In this document: positions 20,708-30,172 of the stretch, piece by piece
How the letters are laid out: every line of letters starts with the position of its first letter
Numbering within the stretch: position 1 is the first letter of the stretch
Assembly: GCF_013032005.1 (NCBI RefSeq)
Contig: NZ_WQBE01000001.1
Location: 620,001 to 684,000 of the forward strand
Source: Ruegeria atlantica
GTDB taxonomy: Bacteria > Pseudomonadota > Alphaproteobacteria > Rhodobacterales > Rhodobacteraceae
Length of the DNA stretch: 64,000 nucleotides
Direction of reading: 5' to 3'
Program-made: the position numbers and the translations under genes
Notes under the pieces: model-generated
What the model was told of the DNA's origin: nothing
Database searches by the model: none
Seen by the model: the letters and a program-made list of their open reading frames with translations, nothing else

Positions 20708-21570
20708 GCCGCTTGCCCGTCCAGCTCATCCTGCATATCCATCAACGCCCCGTTATATTCGGCACCCAGGATCAGCATCGCGGCACACAGATACAGAAAG
20801 ATCAGCGCGGCCATCGCCCCGGCCAGACCTGCGTAGGTGGCGCTGTACGAGGCGAACTGCGCGATATAAACCGAAAACCCCCAACCTCCCGCAGCCCAAA
20901 GGGCAAGCGTCAGCACAACGCCCGGCAGAATCTGGCGCAGCTTGTGCCGTCCCGTTGGCAAGACCAGATGTGCCAGGACAACTACTCCTGCGGGAACGGC
21001 TACCGTGAATGTCCAGCGCAGACGATCCACCGACAACCAATCGGACACGTTCACATCCGTCTTCTCGGACACCAACTGCGTATAGACTGGCAGAACCACT
21101 TCGACCGCCGCTATGATCATGATTGTAAGACCACCAACAATCACCAGCCCCAGACACAACAGCCGCGTTTTCCAAAACGGCCAACTGTCGTGGTCGTGAT
21201 AGGCTTGATTCATGGCCTTGCGCACGGCCAATACCCCGTTTGAGGCAAAAAACACCGCCAGCAAACCGCCCAAAGTGATTACCCCTGAACCGGATTCCGT
21301 CAGGACCGAGCGCAGTTCAGCCACAATCGGCCCGGCCACATCTTTTGGCCAGGCACCAAAAATCAACTCGATCAATTCGTCGGTGACGTATTCCTGTGAC
21401 AGTGAACCTGCCAAAGCCACGGTAAACAGGGCAAACGGAAAAAGCGCCAACATTAGAGACATGGCGACATGGCTGCTCATGACGAAGCCGTTCTTGGCGT
21501 CAAAGCGGACAATAGCCACCCAAAGTGCCCGAACCGGTCGGCTCAAATAAGGAATCACACGCGCGTTCAT
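20704..21570 (-). CDS. YihY/BrkB-family inner-membrane protein
   Basis: The 288-residue integral membrane protein has about six hydrophobic segments (around 35-65, 85-115, 130-165, 180-210, 215-240 and 245-275). The characteristic opening is KNGFVMSSHVAMSLMLALFPFALF, and the C-terminus contains YLCAAMLILGAEYNGAL. These are hallmarks of the YihY/BrkB family, whose molecular role is unsettled; it was once misnamed RNase BN. The ATG at 21570 follows TTGGGA. The stop overlaps the GTG start of the octaheme cytochrome by 4 nt, which implies coupled translation and perhaps a shared task at the membrane. Confidence 0.87.
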   Translation of the reverse strand: MNARVIPYLSRPVRALWVAIVRFDAKNGFVMSSHVAMSLMLALFPFALFTVALAGSLSQEYVTDELIELIFGAWPKDVAGPIVAELRSVLTESGSGVITLGGLLAVFFASNGVLAVRKAMNQAYHDHDSWPFWKTRLLCLGLVIVGGLTIMIIAAVEVVLPVYTQLVSEKTDVNVSDWLSVDRLRWTFTVAVPAGVVVLAHLVLPTGRHKLRQILPGVVLTLALWAAGGWGFSVYIAQFASYSATYAGLAGAMAALIFLYLCAAMLILGAEYNGALMDMQDELDGQAA

Positions 21571-21726
21571 TCCCAAAGCCTAACCTGCCTGTGGCACCCA
21601 AAGAACCGGCAATCCCGCGAACTACCCAAATAATCTCAGACAAAGGTTTGGACGCATTGCATAATCCGGCTCTGCTGTGCAGGATCGCTATACGCGCCAA
21701 GGACAGTTCCCGAGACAGGCCAAGCT

Positions 21727-22812
21727 ATGACACTGGACAATGACGAAACCACAACACCGACAAAGCTGAAGCTTTCCGTTGTGCGCGACGTGTCGATTGT
21801 GGCAACGCTGCTGGTGCTGGGGCTATACGCAGGTTCCGCGTTTCTGATCCCGCTGACAATGGCCTTGCTGGTCAATGTCCTGATCATCGCACTGAGCGAC
21901 CGGATCATCGCCCTGACCCGCATGCCGGTGTGGTTGGCCAATGTGGCCGGTGTCACCGTCGTTTTGGCCGGGTTGTTCGTGATCATGTATATTTTGGGCA
22001 GCCAGGCCACTCAATTCGCCCGCACGATCGGCACTTACGAAAACCAGTTCGACGAGACGGTCAACCGCGTCACCGGTTGGGTTGGCAATGACGTGACCAC
22101 ATTTATCCGCGACAACCTGATCAACATCGACATGTCTTATATCGCGCGCGTTCTGTTGGGCAGCGCTACATCCCTGCTGAACCAGTTTTTCCTGATTAGC
22201 CTATATGTCGCCTTCCTGATGGCCGAACGATTGGCCTTTCGCAAAAAGATTCAACTGGCCGCGGGCGATCCCAAAACGGGTATTGAATTCGCTGCCATTC
22301 TGGATGCGATCTCGTTCAGCCTGCAACGCTATGTCGGTGTGAAAACACTGATCAGCCTGATCACAGCAAGCATCAGCTACTCAGTTTTCAAGATACTTGG
22401 ACTGGAATTCGCCGAGACCTGGGCCGTCTTGACCTTCGCGCTGAACTTCATCCCGTCCATCGGCTCGATCATCGCGGTGATCTTCCCATCCCTGATCGCG
22501 TTAGTGCAATTTGAAAGCATCGGACCATTCCTGATGATCATCTTGGGCTGCGGCACGCTTCAATTCCTGATCGGCAACTTTCTGGACCCCGCGCTGCTGG
22601 GACGTTCGCTGAACATGTCCACTTTTCTGGTCATTCTGGCGCTGATGTTCTGGACCACGATCTGGGGTTTGATCGGGGCGTTCCTCAGCGTGCCGCTCAC
22701 CGTTTGCATCCTGATCGTCTTTAGCCATATTCCGGCCCTGCGTCCGATTGCGATCCTGATGTCTCTGGACGGAAGGCTGGGGGAAGACATCCGCCATGGT
22801 GTCGCTAGCTAG
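21727..22812 (+). CDS. AI-2E family transporter (PerM-like)
   Basis: The 361-residue protein has the AI-2E/PerM topology. Two membrane segments lie at about 20-80, one at 95-115, then a soluble loop with NRVTGWVGNDVTTFIRDN, and a cluster of four to five C-terminal helices. The conserved signatures are ALNFIPSIGSIIAVIFPSLIAL and GRSLNMSTFLVILALMFWTTIWGLIGAFLSVPLT. Members export small molecules or ions, and the AI-2 label applies only to some. The start at 21727 lies 156 nt from the divergent YihY gene. The HDAC-like gene follows after 3 nt, so they likely form an operon. Confidence 0.9.
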   Translation: MTLDNDETTTPTKLKLSVVRDVSIVATLLVLGLYAGSAFLIPLTMALLVNVLIIALSDRIIALTRMPVWLANVAGVTVVLAGLFVIMYILGSQATQFARTIGTYENQFDETVNRVTGWVGNDVTTFIRDNLINIDMSYIARVLLGSATSLLNQFFLISLYVAFLMAERLAFRKKIQLAAGDPKTGIEFAAILDAISFSLQRYVGVKTLISLITASISYSVFKILGLEFAETWAVLTFALNFIPSIGSIIAVIFPSLIALVQFESIGPFLMIILGCGTLQFLIGNFLDPALLGRSLNMSTFLVILALMFWTTIWGLIGAFLSVPLTVCILIVFSHIPALRPIAILMSLDGRLGEDIRHGVAS

Positions 22813-22815
22813 ACG

Positions 22816-23925
22816 ATGCCTGCGCCCCTGTTCATCGGATCCGAGATCTATCGCAGCTCGACCTATGGTTCAAAACACCCGCTGGCCATTCCGCGCGTGT
22901 CTACCGTCATGGATCTGTGCCGGGCGCTGGGGTGGTTGACGAGTTCGAACTATCGCGTCAGCCCGTGCGCAAAACCTGCTGCACTTCACGCATTTCATAC
23001 ACCTGATTATATCGAAGCGTTGCAACAGGCTGAGCGTGATCAGGCCGTATCGGATGAAACGCGGGCGAAATACGCGCTGGGCACATTGTCGAACCCAGTA
23101 TTCACCGAGATGTACAGACGTCCCGCCACCGCCGCTGGTGGATCAATGTTGGGTGCAGAGCTGGTCCGTGATGGAGGCATCGTCTACAGCCCGGCCGGCG
23201 GCACGCATCACGGCCTGCCGAACCGCGCCAACGGGTTTTGTTATCTGAACGACCCGGTTTTGGCGATCCTGACCTTGATGAAGAACGGCCTCGACCGGAT
23301 CGTCTATGTTGATATCGATGCGCATCATTGCGACGGGGTCGAGGCCGCCTTTCGCGGTTCAACTAAGGTTCGCATGATCTCGGTTCACGAAGCGCGGCGT
23401 TGGCCGTTCAGCGGAACTTTGACCGACAACGCAGGTGGGGCCGCGTTCAACCTTCCGGTTGGGCGAAACCTCAATGATGACGAATTCGATGCTATTATTG
23501 ATCAACTTATCCTACCCGCGACCGCATCATTTCGACCACAGGCCATCGTAATGCAATGCGGCGCGGATGCCGTAGCCGAGGACCCGCTGTCGCGTCTGAC
23601 GTTGTCAAACAACGCCCACTGGCGCACCGTTGCCAACCTGCGCGATATGGCGCCCCGACTGTTGGTCCTGGGCGGTGGCGGATATAACCCCTGGTCCGTC
23701 GCACGGCTGTGGAGCGGCGTTTGGGCGACCCTGAACAAGATCGACATACCCGAGACACTGAATGCCACAGCGCGATCGGTGCTGGGTGACCTGACCTGGA
23801 GCCGCGCGGCTGGAAAACGCCCTCCACGACACTGGTTCGAAACCTTGTGCGACACGCCGAACCACGGCGATATTCGCCCCGAATTGCAGAACGACCTGCA
23901 ACAATTAGCGGCCCGGATTTCATAG
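22816..23925 (+). CDS. histone deacetylase-family protein (AcuC-like)
   Basis: The 369-residue protein has the arginase/deacetylase fold of class I HDAC-like enzymes. The active-site His pair lies in GGTHHGLPNRANGFCYLNDP and the Zn ligands in YVDIDAHHCDGVEAAF. Further conserved segments are MQCGADAVAEDPLSRL and VLGGGGYNPWSVARLW. In bacteria these enzymes remove acyl groups from lysines (AcuC acts on acetyl-CoA synthetase) or from polyamines. The substrate here is unknown. The start lies 3 nt after the AI-2E transporter stop. The carboxy-terminal part is longer than in acetylpolyamine deacetylases and fits AcuC better. Confidence 0.87.
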   Translation: MPAPLFIGSEIYRSSTYGSKHPLAIPRVSTVMDLCRALGWLTSSNYRVSPCAKPAALHAFHTPDYIEALQQAERDQAVSDETRAKYALGTLSNPVFTEMYRRPATAAGGSMLGAELVRDGGIVYSPAGGTHHGLPNRANGFCYLNDPVLAILTLMKNGLDRIVYVDIDAHHCDGVEAAFRGSTKVRMISVHEARRWPFSGTLTDNAGGAAFNLPVGRNLNDDEFDAIIDQLILPATASFRPQAIVMQCGADAVAEDPLSRLTLSNNAHWRTVANLRDMAPRLLVLGGGGYNPWSVARLWSGVWATLNKIDIPETLNATARSVLGDLTWSRAAGKRPPRHWFETLCDTPNHGDIRPELQNDLQQLAARIS

Positions 23926-24044
23926 TGGATTGGTGGCGATAACGCTGCTAACCTTCGATCATTATTAAATATTCCTGACCATTCCGCTTCGGCGCAGCCC
24001 TGATATGTCTTTTTCTGACATCTGGCCACGATTGGACCAAATAA

Positions 24045-25022
24045 ATGAATGCACTTAATCAGATAAATGATCTCAAAGCTCGCATGGGCAAGTCAATTAT
24101 CGGGCAGGTCGAGGTAATTGACCGGCTGCTAATTGGATTGCTGGCGAACGGAAACCTATTGATCGAGGGCCTGCCGGGTCTGGCAAAAACTCGTGCGGTC
24201 AAAGCCATGGCGCGCAATCTTGATGCAGATTTCAGCCGGATACAATTCACACCAGATCTGCTGCCATCCGACGTAACCGGCACCGAAGTATTCCAACAGA
24301 CCAGTGACGGCGGCACGTTCCGGTTCGATCCTGGCCCGATCTTTGCCAACATCGTGCTGGCCGATGAAATCAACCGCGCGCCTGCCAAAGTCCAAGCCGC
24401 GCTGTTGGAGGCGATGGAGGAACGGCAAGTCACCGTTTCAGGCACCACACACAAAATGGAGCCTTTGTTCATCGTGATGGCTACGCAAAACCCGATTGAG
24501 CAAGAGGGCACTTATCCCCTGCCCGAAGCGCAGATGGATCGGTTCCTTATGCACGTTCAGATCACCTACCCCCCGGTCGAAGACGAGGTAGAGGTTATAC
24601 GGCTGGTGCGCGGTGAAGAGGTCGCCGCCGGGACCGGCGTTTTCAGAAAGACCCGAACGCCGATCCCGCAAGACGCCGTTTTTCAGGCACGGCTCGAGAT
24701 AGGGCAAATTCATGTGTCCGACGCAATGGATCGATACATGGCTGATTTGGTGCAGGCGACCCGCACACCCGAGAAGTTCAGCGATGAGTTGGCCAGTTGG
24801 ATTGAAATTGGCGCCAGTCCGCGCGCCTCGCTTGCGCTGGACAAGTGCGGACGCGCGCATGCCTGGATGAATGAACGCGATTATGTGGACCCCGCGGATA
24901 TTCGCGCCGTTGCCCACGACGTGTTCCGCCACCGCATCACGCTTAGCTTTGAAGCGCAAGGAAGCGCCAAAACACCGGATGACGTGATAACGGAAATCCT
25001 GCGCCTAGTGGCGCTGCCCTGA
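24045..25022 (+). CDS. MoxR-family AAA+ ATPase
   Basis: The 325-residue protein is a MoxR AAA+ ATPase with Walker A GLPGLAKT (residues 42-49) and Walker B IVLADEINRAPAKVQAALLEAMEE. Sensor 1 is in MATQNPIEQEGTYPLPEAQMDRF, and an AAA lid domain is at the C-terminus. MoxR proteins act as chaperone-like remodelers and work with VWA-domain proteins encoded next to them. Here it is the first gene of a six-gene cluster (24045-30169) that includes DUF58 and two VWA proteins. The gene is preceded by a 119-nt gap holding the likely promoter. Confidence 0.95.
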   Translation: MNALNQINDLKARMGKSIIGQVEVIDRLLIGLLANGNLLIEGLPGLAKTRAVKAMARNLDADFSRIQFTPDLLPSDVTGTEVFQQTSDGGTFRFDPGPIFANIVLADEINRAPAKVQAALLEAMEERQVTVSGTTHKMEPLFIVMATQNPIEQEGTYPLPEAQMDRFLMHVQITYPPVEDEVEVIRLVRGEEVAAGTGVFRKTRTPIPQDAVFQARLEIGQIHVSDAMDRYMADLVQATRTPEKFSDELASWIEIGASPRASLALDKCGRAHAWMNERDYVDPADIRAVAHDVFRHRITLSFEAQGSAKTPDDVITEILRLVALP

Positions 25023-25040
25023 TTGATCGGAGAGAAGTTC

Positions 25041-25988
25041 GTGGCCCAGATCGCCACATATCCTAATGACCCACGCATTCATGTGGACGCCCAACACCTG
25101 TTGCGGCTTGGCGCGAAGTCGCGCGTGCTCAGCCTTTTGCCGAGACAACCTGCGCGTTCAATCCTGAATGGCCGTCATGCGTCGCGGCTGCGAGGGCGCG
25201 GTCTGAATTTCGAAGAATTGCGCGGCTATCTCCCCGGCGATGACATAAGGACTATCGACTGGAAAGTGACGGCGCGCACCGGAAAACCTCATGTTAGGGT
25301 CTATACCGAAGAACGGGATCGCCCTGCCCTGCTGCTGGTAGATCAACGCGTTTCGATGTTTTTCGGTACCGAAGTGTATATGAAATCAGTCATCGCCGCC
25401 GAGGCCGCCGCGATTGCGGCCCATCGCGTCCTGTCGCAAGGTGACCGTGTCGGCGGCATCGTCTTCGGCGACACTGATCTGGCCGAACACCGCCCGCAAC
25501 GCCGCGCCGCTTCCTTAACGCGGTTCTTATCGTCGGTCGCTGCGTTGAATGGCGATTTGAACGCGTCTTTGCGTCCCAAACCGACCATCGCGCTGAATGA
25601 CGTGCTGAGACAGGCAGTCGGTATTGCACATACCAACGCGTTGATCTGTGTGTTTTCGGATTTCGATGGTCTGGACAGGGCATCAGAACGCCTGCTGAGC
25701 CGCTTAGCGCAATCCAACGACCTTATTCTGTTCAATATTTCCGACCCTAGTGCGCATCAACTGACCGCAGGCTTGAAGATGACGGTTTCGGATGGGACGA
25801 AACAAATCGAGCTCGACAGTTCCGACCCGGACCTGTCCAGCCGTATCAAGGCTGCAATGGATAATAGGTTGGCGCAATTGCAACACTGGTCACGGCGCTA
25901 TGGCTTCCCGATTGTCCCGCTGACAACGTCCGAGCCGGCCCTTGATCAATTGCTGAAATTGTTCGGCCATCCCGGAGGACGGACATGA
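25041..25988 (+). CDS. DUF58-domain protein
   Basis: The 315-residue protein has the DUF58 signature RGLNFEELRGYLPGDDIRTIDWKVTARTGKPHVR followed by a VWA-like fold with ALLLVDQRVSMFFGT, a poor MIDAS. DUF58 proteins are regular partners of MoxR ATPases. I prefer the GTG at 25041, preceded by GGAGAG at the right distance, to the TTG at 25023 that touches the moxR stop. The stop overlaps the next start by ATGA. Confidence 0.88.
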   Translation: MAQIATYPNDPRIHVDAQHLLRLGAKSRVLSLLPRQPARSILNGRHASRLRGRGLNFEELRGYLPGDDIRTIDWKVTARTGKPHVRVYTEERDRPALLLVDQRVSMFFGTEVYMKSVIAAEAAAIAAHRVLSQGDRVGGIVFGDTDLAEHRPQRRAASLTRFLSSVAALNGDLNASLRPKPTIALNDVLRQAVGIAHTNALICVFSDFDGLDRASERLLSRLAQSNDLILFNISDPSAHQLTAGLKMTVSDGTKQIELDSSDPDLSSRIKAAMDNRLAQLQHWSRRYGFPIVPLTTSEPALDQLLKLFGHPGGRT

Positions 25989-26461
25989 GCGTCGATGTGG
26001 ACGGCAAATCCCTCGTCGAGCTGCTCGACATGCTGGTGCCCGCGCCCGTGCCCGAACCAATTCCAATGACACCGCAGACCTGGGGTTGGCTGGCTCTTGC
26101 AGTCATTGTATTGGCAGTCATTGTTGTGGGACTTCATTTGTTTCGCGGACATCAGCGATCCAACGCATACCGACGCGCCGCACTTGCCGATCTACAAGCC
26201 GCGAACGATGACCCCGCAAAAGTCGCAGAGATTTTACGCCGTACGGCACTTGCTGCATATCCACGCGCGAAGGTTGCCAGTTTGCATGGGCAAGAGTGGC
26301 TAAACTTTCTACAGCAAACTGCTGAAAAAATGCCGGTTTCCTCTCCGGCATCTCGCCTACTACTCGAAGGGCCCTACAGATTAAGCCCATCGAGCCCGGA
26401 ACTGTCACATATGGCACGGGTCTGGATACAAAGCCACAAACCTGAAGGAGGGCGCAGATGA
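25985..26461 (+). CDS. DUF4381-domain membrane protein
   Basis: The 158-residue protein has a single membrane segment (WGWLALAVIVLAVIVVGLHLF, about residues 34-53). An N-terminal Pro-rich stretch (VPAPVPEPIPMTPQ) precedes it, and a helical cytoplasmic domain with RRAALADLQAANDDPAKVAEILRRTALAAYPR follows. This is the DUF4381 pattern seen between DUF58 and BatA-like genes. It overlaps both neighbours by ATGA. It probably scaffolds the membrane complex of MoxR/VWA proteins; no enzymatic motif is visible. Confidence 0.85.
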   Translation: MSVDVDGKSLVELLDMLVPAPVPEPIPMTPQTWGWLALAVIVLAVIVVGLHLFRGHQRSNAYRRAALADLQAANDDPAKVAEILRRTALAAYPRAKVASLHGQEWLNFLQQTAEKMPVSSPASRLLLEGPYRLSPSSPELSHMARVWIQSHKPEGGRR

Positions 26462-27441
26462 TTTCATTCGCCGCGCCCTGGGTTTTTCTGATGTTGCCCT
26501 TCCCGCTGTTGGTCTATTGGTTTGTTCCACCGCATCGCGAACAGACCAGCGCAATTCGCATCCCGTTTTTCCGCCATGTCGCCAAGGCTGCAGGGGCTGA
26601 TCCGCAATCGGGGTCTATGATCTCACAGCGGTCAATGCTGCAAGCATTCGTGGCAACCTTGATCTGGCTGCTGCTTGTTACAGCCCTTGCTCGTCCTGAA
26701 AAACTGGCTGATCCTATTGTCGTCGAAAAATCTGCGCGGGACGTTGTGTTGGCTCTCGACATCTCAGGGTCGATGGATCAGCGCGACTTCCAATCCACAG
26801 ATGGAACGCCCAAGCAGCGCCTTGCTGCTGTCAAAGACGTGTTGCGCGCATTTATTGCCGAGCGTCAGGGTGACCGGATGGCGCTTATTATCTTTGGTAC
26901 CCGCGCCTTCATACAGGCACCATTTACCGAAGACCTTAATAGTTTGAATGGGTTCCTGGATCAAACTCAAGTCGGCATGGCGGGTCCGAATACGGCTTTG
27001 GGTGATGCGATCGGGCTTGGAATACGTATCTTTGACTCAAGCGAGGTAGATCAGCGTTTGATGATTGTACTCAGCGACGGCGCGGATACGTCCAGCCGCA
27101 TGACGCCCGCCAACGCTGCCGCCATCGCTGCGGATAATGGTGTGGTCATTTATACCATCGGCGTTGGTGATCCTGGCGCCACTGGCGAAGACCGTGTGGA
27201 TCTGGACGCGCTGCAAGCCATCGCGGATCGTACTGGAGGCCAGTATTTCTTTGCCAACGATCAGGCCGCGCTGAGCGACACATACCAGAGAATTGATGAG
27301 CAAAACCCCAGAATTGTCGAAACCCAAAGCTACCGCCCACGCGAAAGCCTGACGCATTACCCATTGCTGGCGGCGTTGATCGTTTTTCTTTGCAGTTCGA
27401 CCGGCTTTCATTTCGCACAACGTCACAGGAGAGCGACATGA
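26458..27441 (+). CDS. VWA-domain membrane protein (BatA-like)
   Basis: The 327-residue protein has N-terminal membrane segments (about 5-25 and 62-80), a VWA domain (about 95-290) and a C-terminal membrane helix (LAALIVFLCSSTGFHF). The MIDAS is intact: Asp101, Ser103 and Ser105 in LALDISGSMDQRDF, with the downstream Thr in GPNTALGDAIGLG and Asp in VLSDGADTSS. It should bind a divalent metal and a protein ligand. It fits BatA of the aerotolerance-type cluster, and the ATGA overlaps on both sides support one coupled operon. Confidence 0.92.
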   Translation: MISFAAPWVFLMLPFPLLVYWFVPPHREQTSAIRIPFFRHVAKAAGADPQSGSMISQRSMLQAFVATLIWLLLVTALARPEKLADPIVVEKSARDVVLALDISGSMDQRDFQSTDGTPKQRLAAVKDVLRAFIAERQGDRMALIIFGTRAFIQAPFTEDLNSLNGFLDQTQVGMAGPNTALGDAIGLGIRIFDSSEVDQRLMIVLSDGADTSSRMTPANAAAIAADNGVVIYTIGVGDPGATGEDRVDLDALQAIADRTGGQYFFANDQAALSDTYQRIDEQNPRIVETQSYRPRESLTHYPLLAALIVFLCSSTGFHFAQRHRRAT

Positions 27442-28943
27442 TCGACGTTGTGGCCGAATTTCATTTTATCAGAGTAATTTACCTTCTATTCCTAATCCCA
27501 ATCGCAGTGCTGTGGTGGGCGATCCGCCCGAAACACAAGGGGCTATCTGACCTGCCTGCTGGTATAGCTCCTCATTTAGCTAAAGCACTTTTGTTAGGTG
27601 CCGAAGCAAACCGCCGGATCTATCCGATCGACGTTGCCATGACAGTCGCCGTTCTACTCACGCTGGCCGCTGCTGGTCCGACCTGGACGCGGGCGGCCAA
27701 CCCTCTGATCGCGGATACGGCCCCCTTGGTGATCGCCTTGAAAGTTACCGACAGCATGGAAGAGACCGATCTGACCCCGTCGCGCCTGCAACGGGCGAAA
27801 TTTAAGATCACCGATATCATCGACGCACGGTCTGGCGCACAGACCGCTTTGATTGCCTATGCAGGCTCATCTCACCGGGTTGCACCGCTGACCGAGGATG
27901 CGAACATCTTGCGTCCATTGCTGGAGGGCCTGACCCCTGCCGTGATGCCAAAGTCCGGAGATGCCGCAGGAGACGCTTTAGTACTGGCGCAAAGCATCTT
28001 GGATGAAAGTCAGACACCAGGCGCAGTGCTGTTTGTTCTGGATGATCTAGACCCCTCGCAGATTCCAGAGTTCGAAACCGCGTCATCGCAGATTTTTTTT
28101 CTGACAATGCTGCCTGACAGCCAGGAAATCGTTCAGCTCAACACCCTGAAAAACGCCGAAGTGGTCCCGTTTTCAACTGATGACCGGGATGTCACGCGAC
28201 TGCTGAGGCAAATACAGACAGCTTATGTCGATGCTCTGGATGACGAGGACCGGCTTGATTGGCAAGACCGAGGGTGGATTCTGGCCTGGCCAGCTGCGCT
28301 GTTGTCCCTTCTTTGGTTCAGGCGGGGTTGGGTCATTCGGTGGGCCATGCTGGGGCTATTCCTTGTTCAACCGTCTGGCCCGGCCAATGCCGACGGATGG
28401 CGCGATTGGTTCCTGACGCCCGACCAACAGGGCCAGATCGCCATGAACCAAAAGCGCTTTGCTGATGCGGCAGAGTTGTTCGAAGACCCATATCACGAAG
28501 GCTACGCTCGTCTAAAAACAGGCCAATACCCCGAGGCCGCGGCGATCTTTGCGGAACTTAAAACACCTGAAGCAGCCTTCGCCGAGGGAATGGCACGCAT
28601 CCGAAACCGGGAATACAGACCAGCTATTTCGGCCTTTGAAACTGCGTTAGAGCGTCGCCCTAACTGGCCGGATGCGCAACATAATCTTGAAGTTGCCACA
28701 GCCATTTTGGACTATGTTGAAACCACTCGCGAACAATCTGATACCGGTGAAGAGGCAGGTATCGGCGCGGATGACACCGTATTCGACAACGACGCAGGTC
28801 GGGGCGAAAACACAACCATTCAAGCCCAAACCGACGGCAGCCAGCCCCTTTCCGCGGATCAATGGATCAGCGCCATCGACACAGACATGCAGGACTTTCT
28901 GCGCAATCGGTTCTTGCTGGAAAATCAGGAGCGAACGCAATGA
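27438..28943 (+). CDS. VWA/TPR membrane protein with degenerate MIDAS (BatB/BatC-like)
   Basis: The 501-residue protein has two N-terminal membrane helices (about 10-30, 63-82), a VWA domain (~95-260), a membrane segment near 285-320 and TPR-like repeats (~345-425). The last part is acidic and low in complexity. This is a BatB and BatC fusion. Where BatA has D-x-S-x-S, this protein reads LKVTDSM with Lys102 replacing the metal-binding Asp, so metal-dependent binding is probably lost. The ATG at 27438 has AGGAGAG upstream and overlaps the preceding stop. A longer reading to 27390 lies inside the BatA gene. Confidence 0.88.
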   Translation: MIDVVAEFHFIRVIYLLFLIPIAVLWWAIRPKHKGLSDLPAGIAPHLAKALLLGAEANRRIYPIDVAMTVAVLLTLAAAGPTWTRAANPLIADTAPLVIALKVTDSMEETDLTPSRLQRAKFKITDIIDARSGAQTALIAYAGSSHRVAPLTEDANILRPLLEGLTPAVMPKSGDAAGDALVLAQSILDESQTPGAVLFVLDDLDPSQIPEFETASSQIFFLTMLPDSQEIVQLNTLKNAEVVPFSTDDRDVTRLLRQIQTAYVDALDDEDRLDWQDRGWILAWPAALLSLLWFRRGWVIRWAMLGLFLVQPSGPANADGWRDWFLTPDQQGQIAMNQKRFADAAELFEDPYHEGYARLKTGQYPEAAAIFAELKTPEAAFAEGMARIRNREYRPAISAFETALERRPNWPDAQHNLEVATAILDYVETTREQSDTGEEAGIGADDTVFDNDAGRGENTTIQAQTDGSQPLSADQWISAIDTDMQDFLRNRFLLENQERTQ

Positions 28944-30169
28944 AGCGCCTTCTCCTCCTGCTGCTTTTGTTACCCAACGCAGTGCTTTCGCAAGGAACAA
29001 CTGCAATCCAACCTCAAGTGACGGTGGAGACGCCGACCGAAGACGTGATCGTGGGGCAACCGGCGATCGTGCGCATCAAGGTACTGGTTCCTACGTTCAT
29101 GCCGTCTCCTCCCGTCTTCCCGTCACTGGAACAGGAAAACCTGTTGGTCCGGCTTCCTGAACGCGCATCAGGTCCCGTCAGTGAGCCCGTGAACGGTGAA
29201 ACATGGTCCGGGGTTCAGCGCAGCTATCGCATTTACCCTCTACTTGCCGGGCAAATCAGCCTTGGCGTCACCGACATGAAGGTTACGTTTGCCGACCCTG
29301 AAACGAATGCTCCAATACAAGTCTCGGTCCCGCTTTCACCGATCGCAATCAATGCTGTTGTCCCAGACGGTGCAGCCAACCTGAACCCTCTGATCATCGC
29401 GACGGGTTTTGAATTGGAGCAAGAGGTTGAGGGCGTGACTGAGATGCAGGCCGGAGATGCAATTACACGGCGGTTAACAGCACGTATCACCGGCACCAGC
29501 CCGATCCTTATTCCGAAACTTATTCTTGAATATCAAGAACCTCTGCTGCGCCCTTACCCCAAGGAACCACGCTTAACTGAAACCGAGGATCGAGGTATTC
29601 TGTCCGGCCAACGGGTCGAAGAGGTAGTGTACCTTGCCCAAGATGGCGGCCAAGCGCAGCTGCCGCCCGTGTCTTTTCAGTGGTTCAATCTGTCAACTGA
29701 CGCGGTCGAAACCGTGGAAGTACCGGGTGTGGATCTGACGCTCACCGCGCCCAGGTCGAACCCTCTGACGACGGACAGGTTGGTTGAATATGCGCTTTGG
29801 TTGGGATTGGCGGTAATTGTTATTTGGGCGTCTTTGCGTTGGGGCGCACCGCGCTTTCGCACTTGGAAAGACGCGCGGCACCAAGCATATCGCGCATCGC
29901 CTGCATTTGCTCTGGCGGAATTGCAACGCGCGCTAAAGGCCCATGATCTGTCCGCAGCTTATTCAGCGCTGGAAACCTGGAAAACCCGCAGCAGTGATCC
30001 ACAGGGGTATCGGGAACTTGAGGCACAGTTGGCAAGGATTGGCTGTGCACGTTATGCATCTGATATCAATCAGAAAACACCGGATTGGTCCGCTGCAATT
30101 TCGGCCATGAAGGAACTTGCAGAAACACCACAATCGCAGGCTCAACCGCTTCCACCGCTGAACCCTTAA
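28940..30169 (+). CDS. BatD-like periplasmic/membrane protein
   Basis: The 409-residue protein has a signal peptide (MKRLLLLLLLLPNAVLSQ), beta-rich extracytoplasmic domains (about 25-285), one membrane helix (YALWLGLAVIVIWASLRWG, about 300-318) and a helical cytoplasmic tail. This layout is that of BatD, the last member of the Bat operon. The ATG at 28940 overlaps the preceding stop. The stop lies 3 nt from the convergent crp/fnr stop, which closes the operon. The role in the complex is structural by inference. Confidence 0.8.
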   Translation: MKRLLLLLLLLPNAVLSQGTTAIQPQVTVETPTEDVIVGQPAIVRIKVLVPTFMPSPPVFPSLEQENLLVRLPERASGPVSEPVNGETWSGVQRSYRIYPLLAGQISLGVTDMKVTFADPETNAPIQVSVPLSPIAINAVVPDGAANLNPLIIATGFELEQEVEGVTEMQAGDAITRRLTARITGTSPILIPKLILEYQEPLLRPYPKEPRLTETEDRGILSGQRVEEVVYLAQDGGQAQLPPVSFQWFNLSTDAVETVEVPGVDLTLTAPRSNPLTTDRLVEYALWLGLAVIVIWASLRWGAPRFRTWKDARHQAYRASPAFALAELQRALKAHDLSAAYSALETWKTRSSDPQGYRELEAQLARIGCARYASDINQKTPDWSAAISAMKELAETPQSQAQPLPPLNP

Positions 30170-30172
30170 CGC

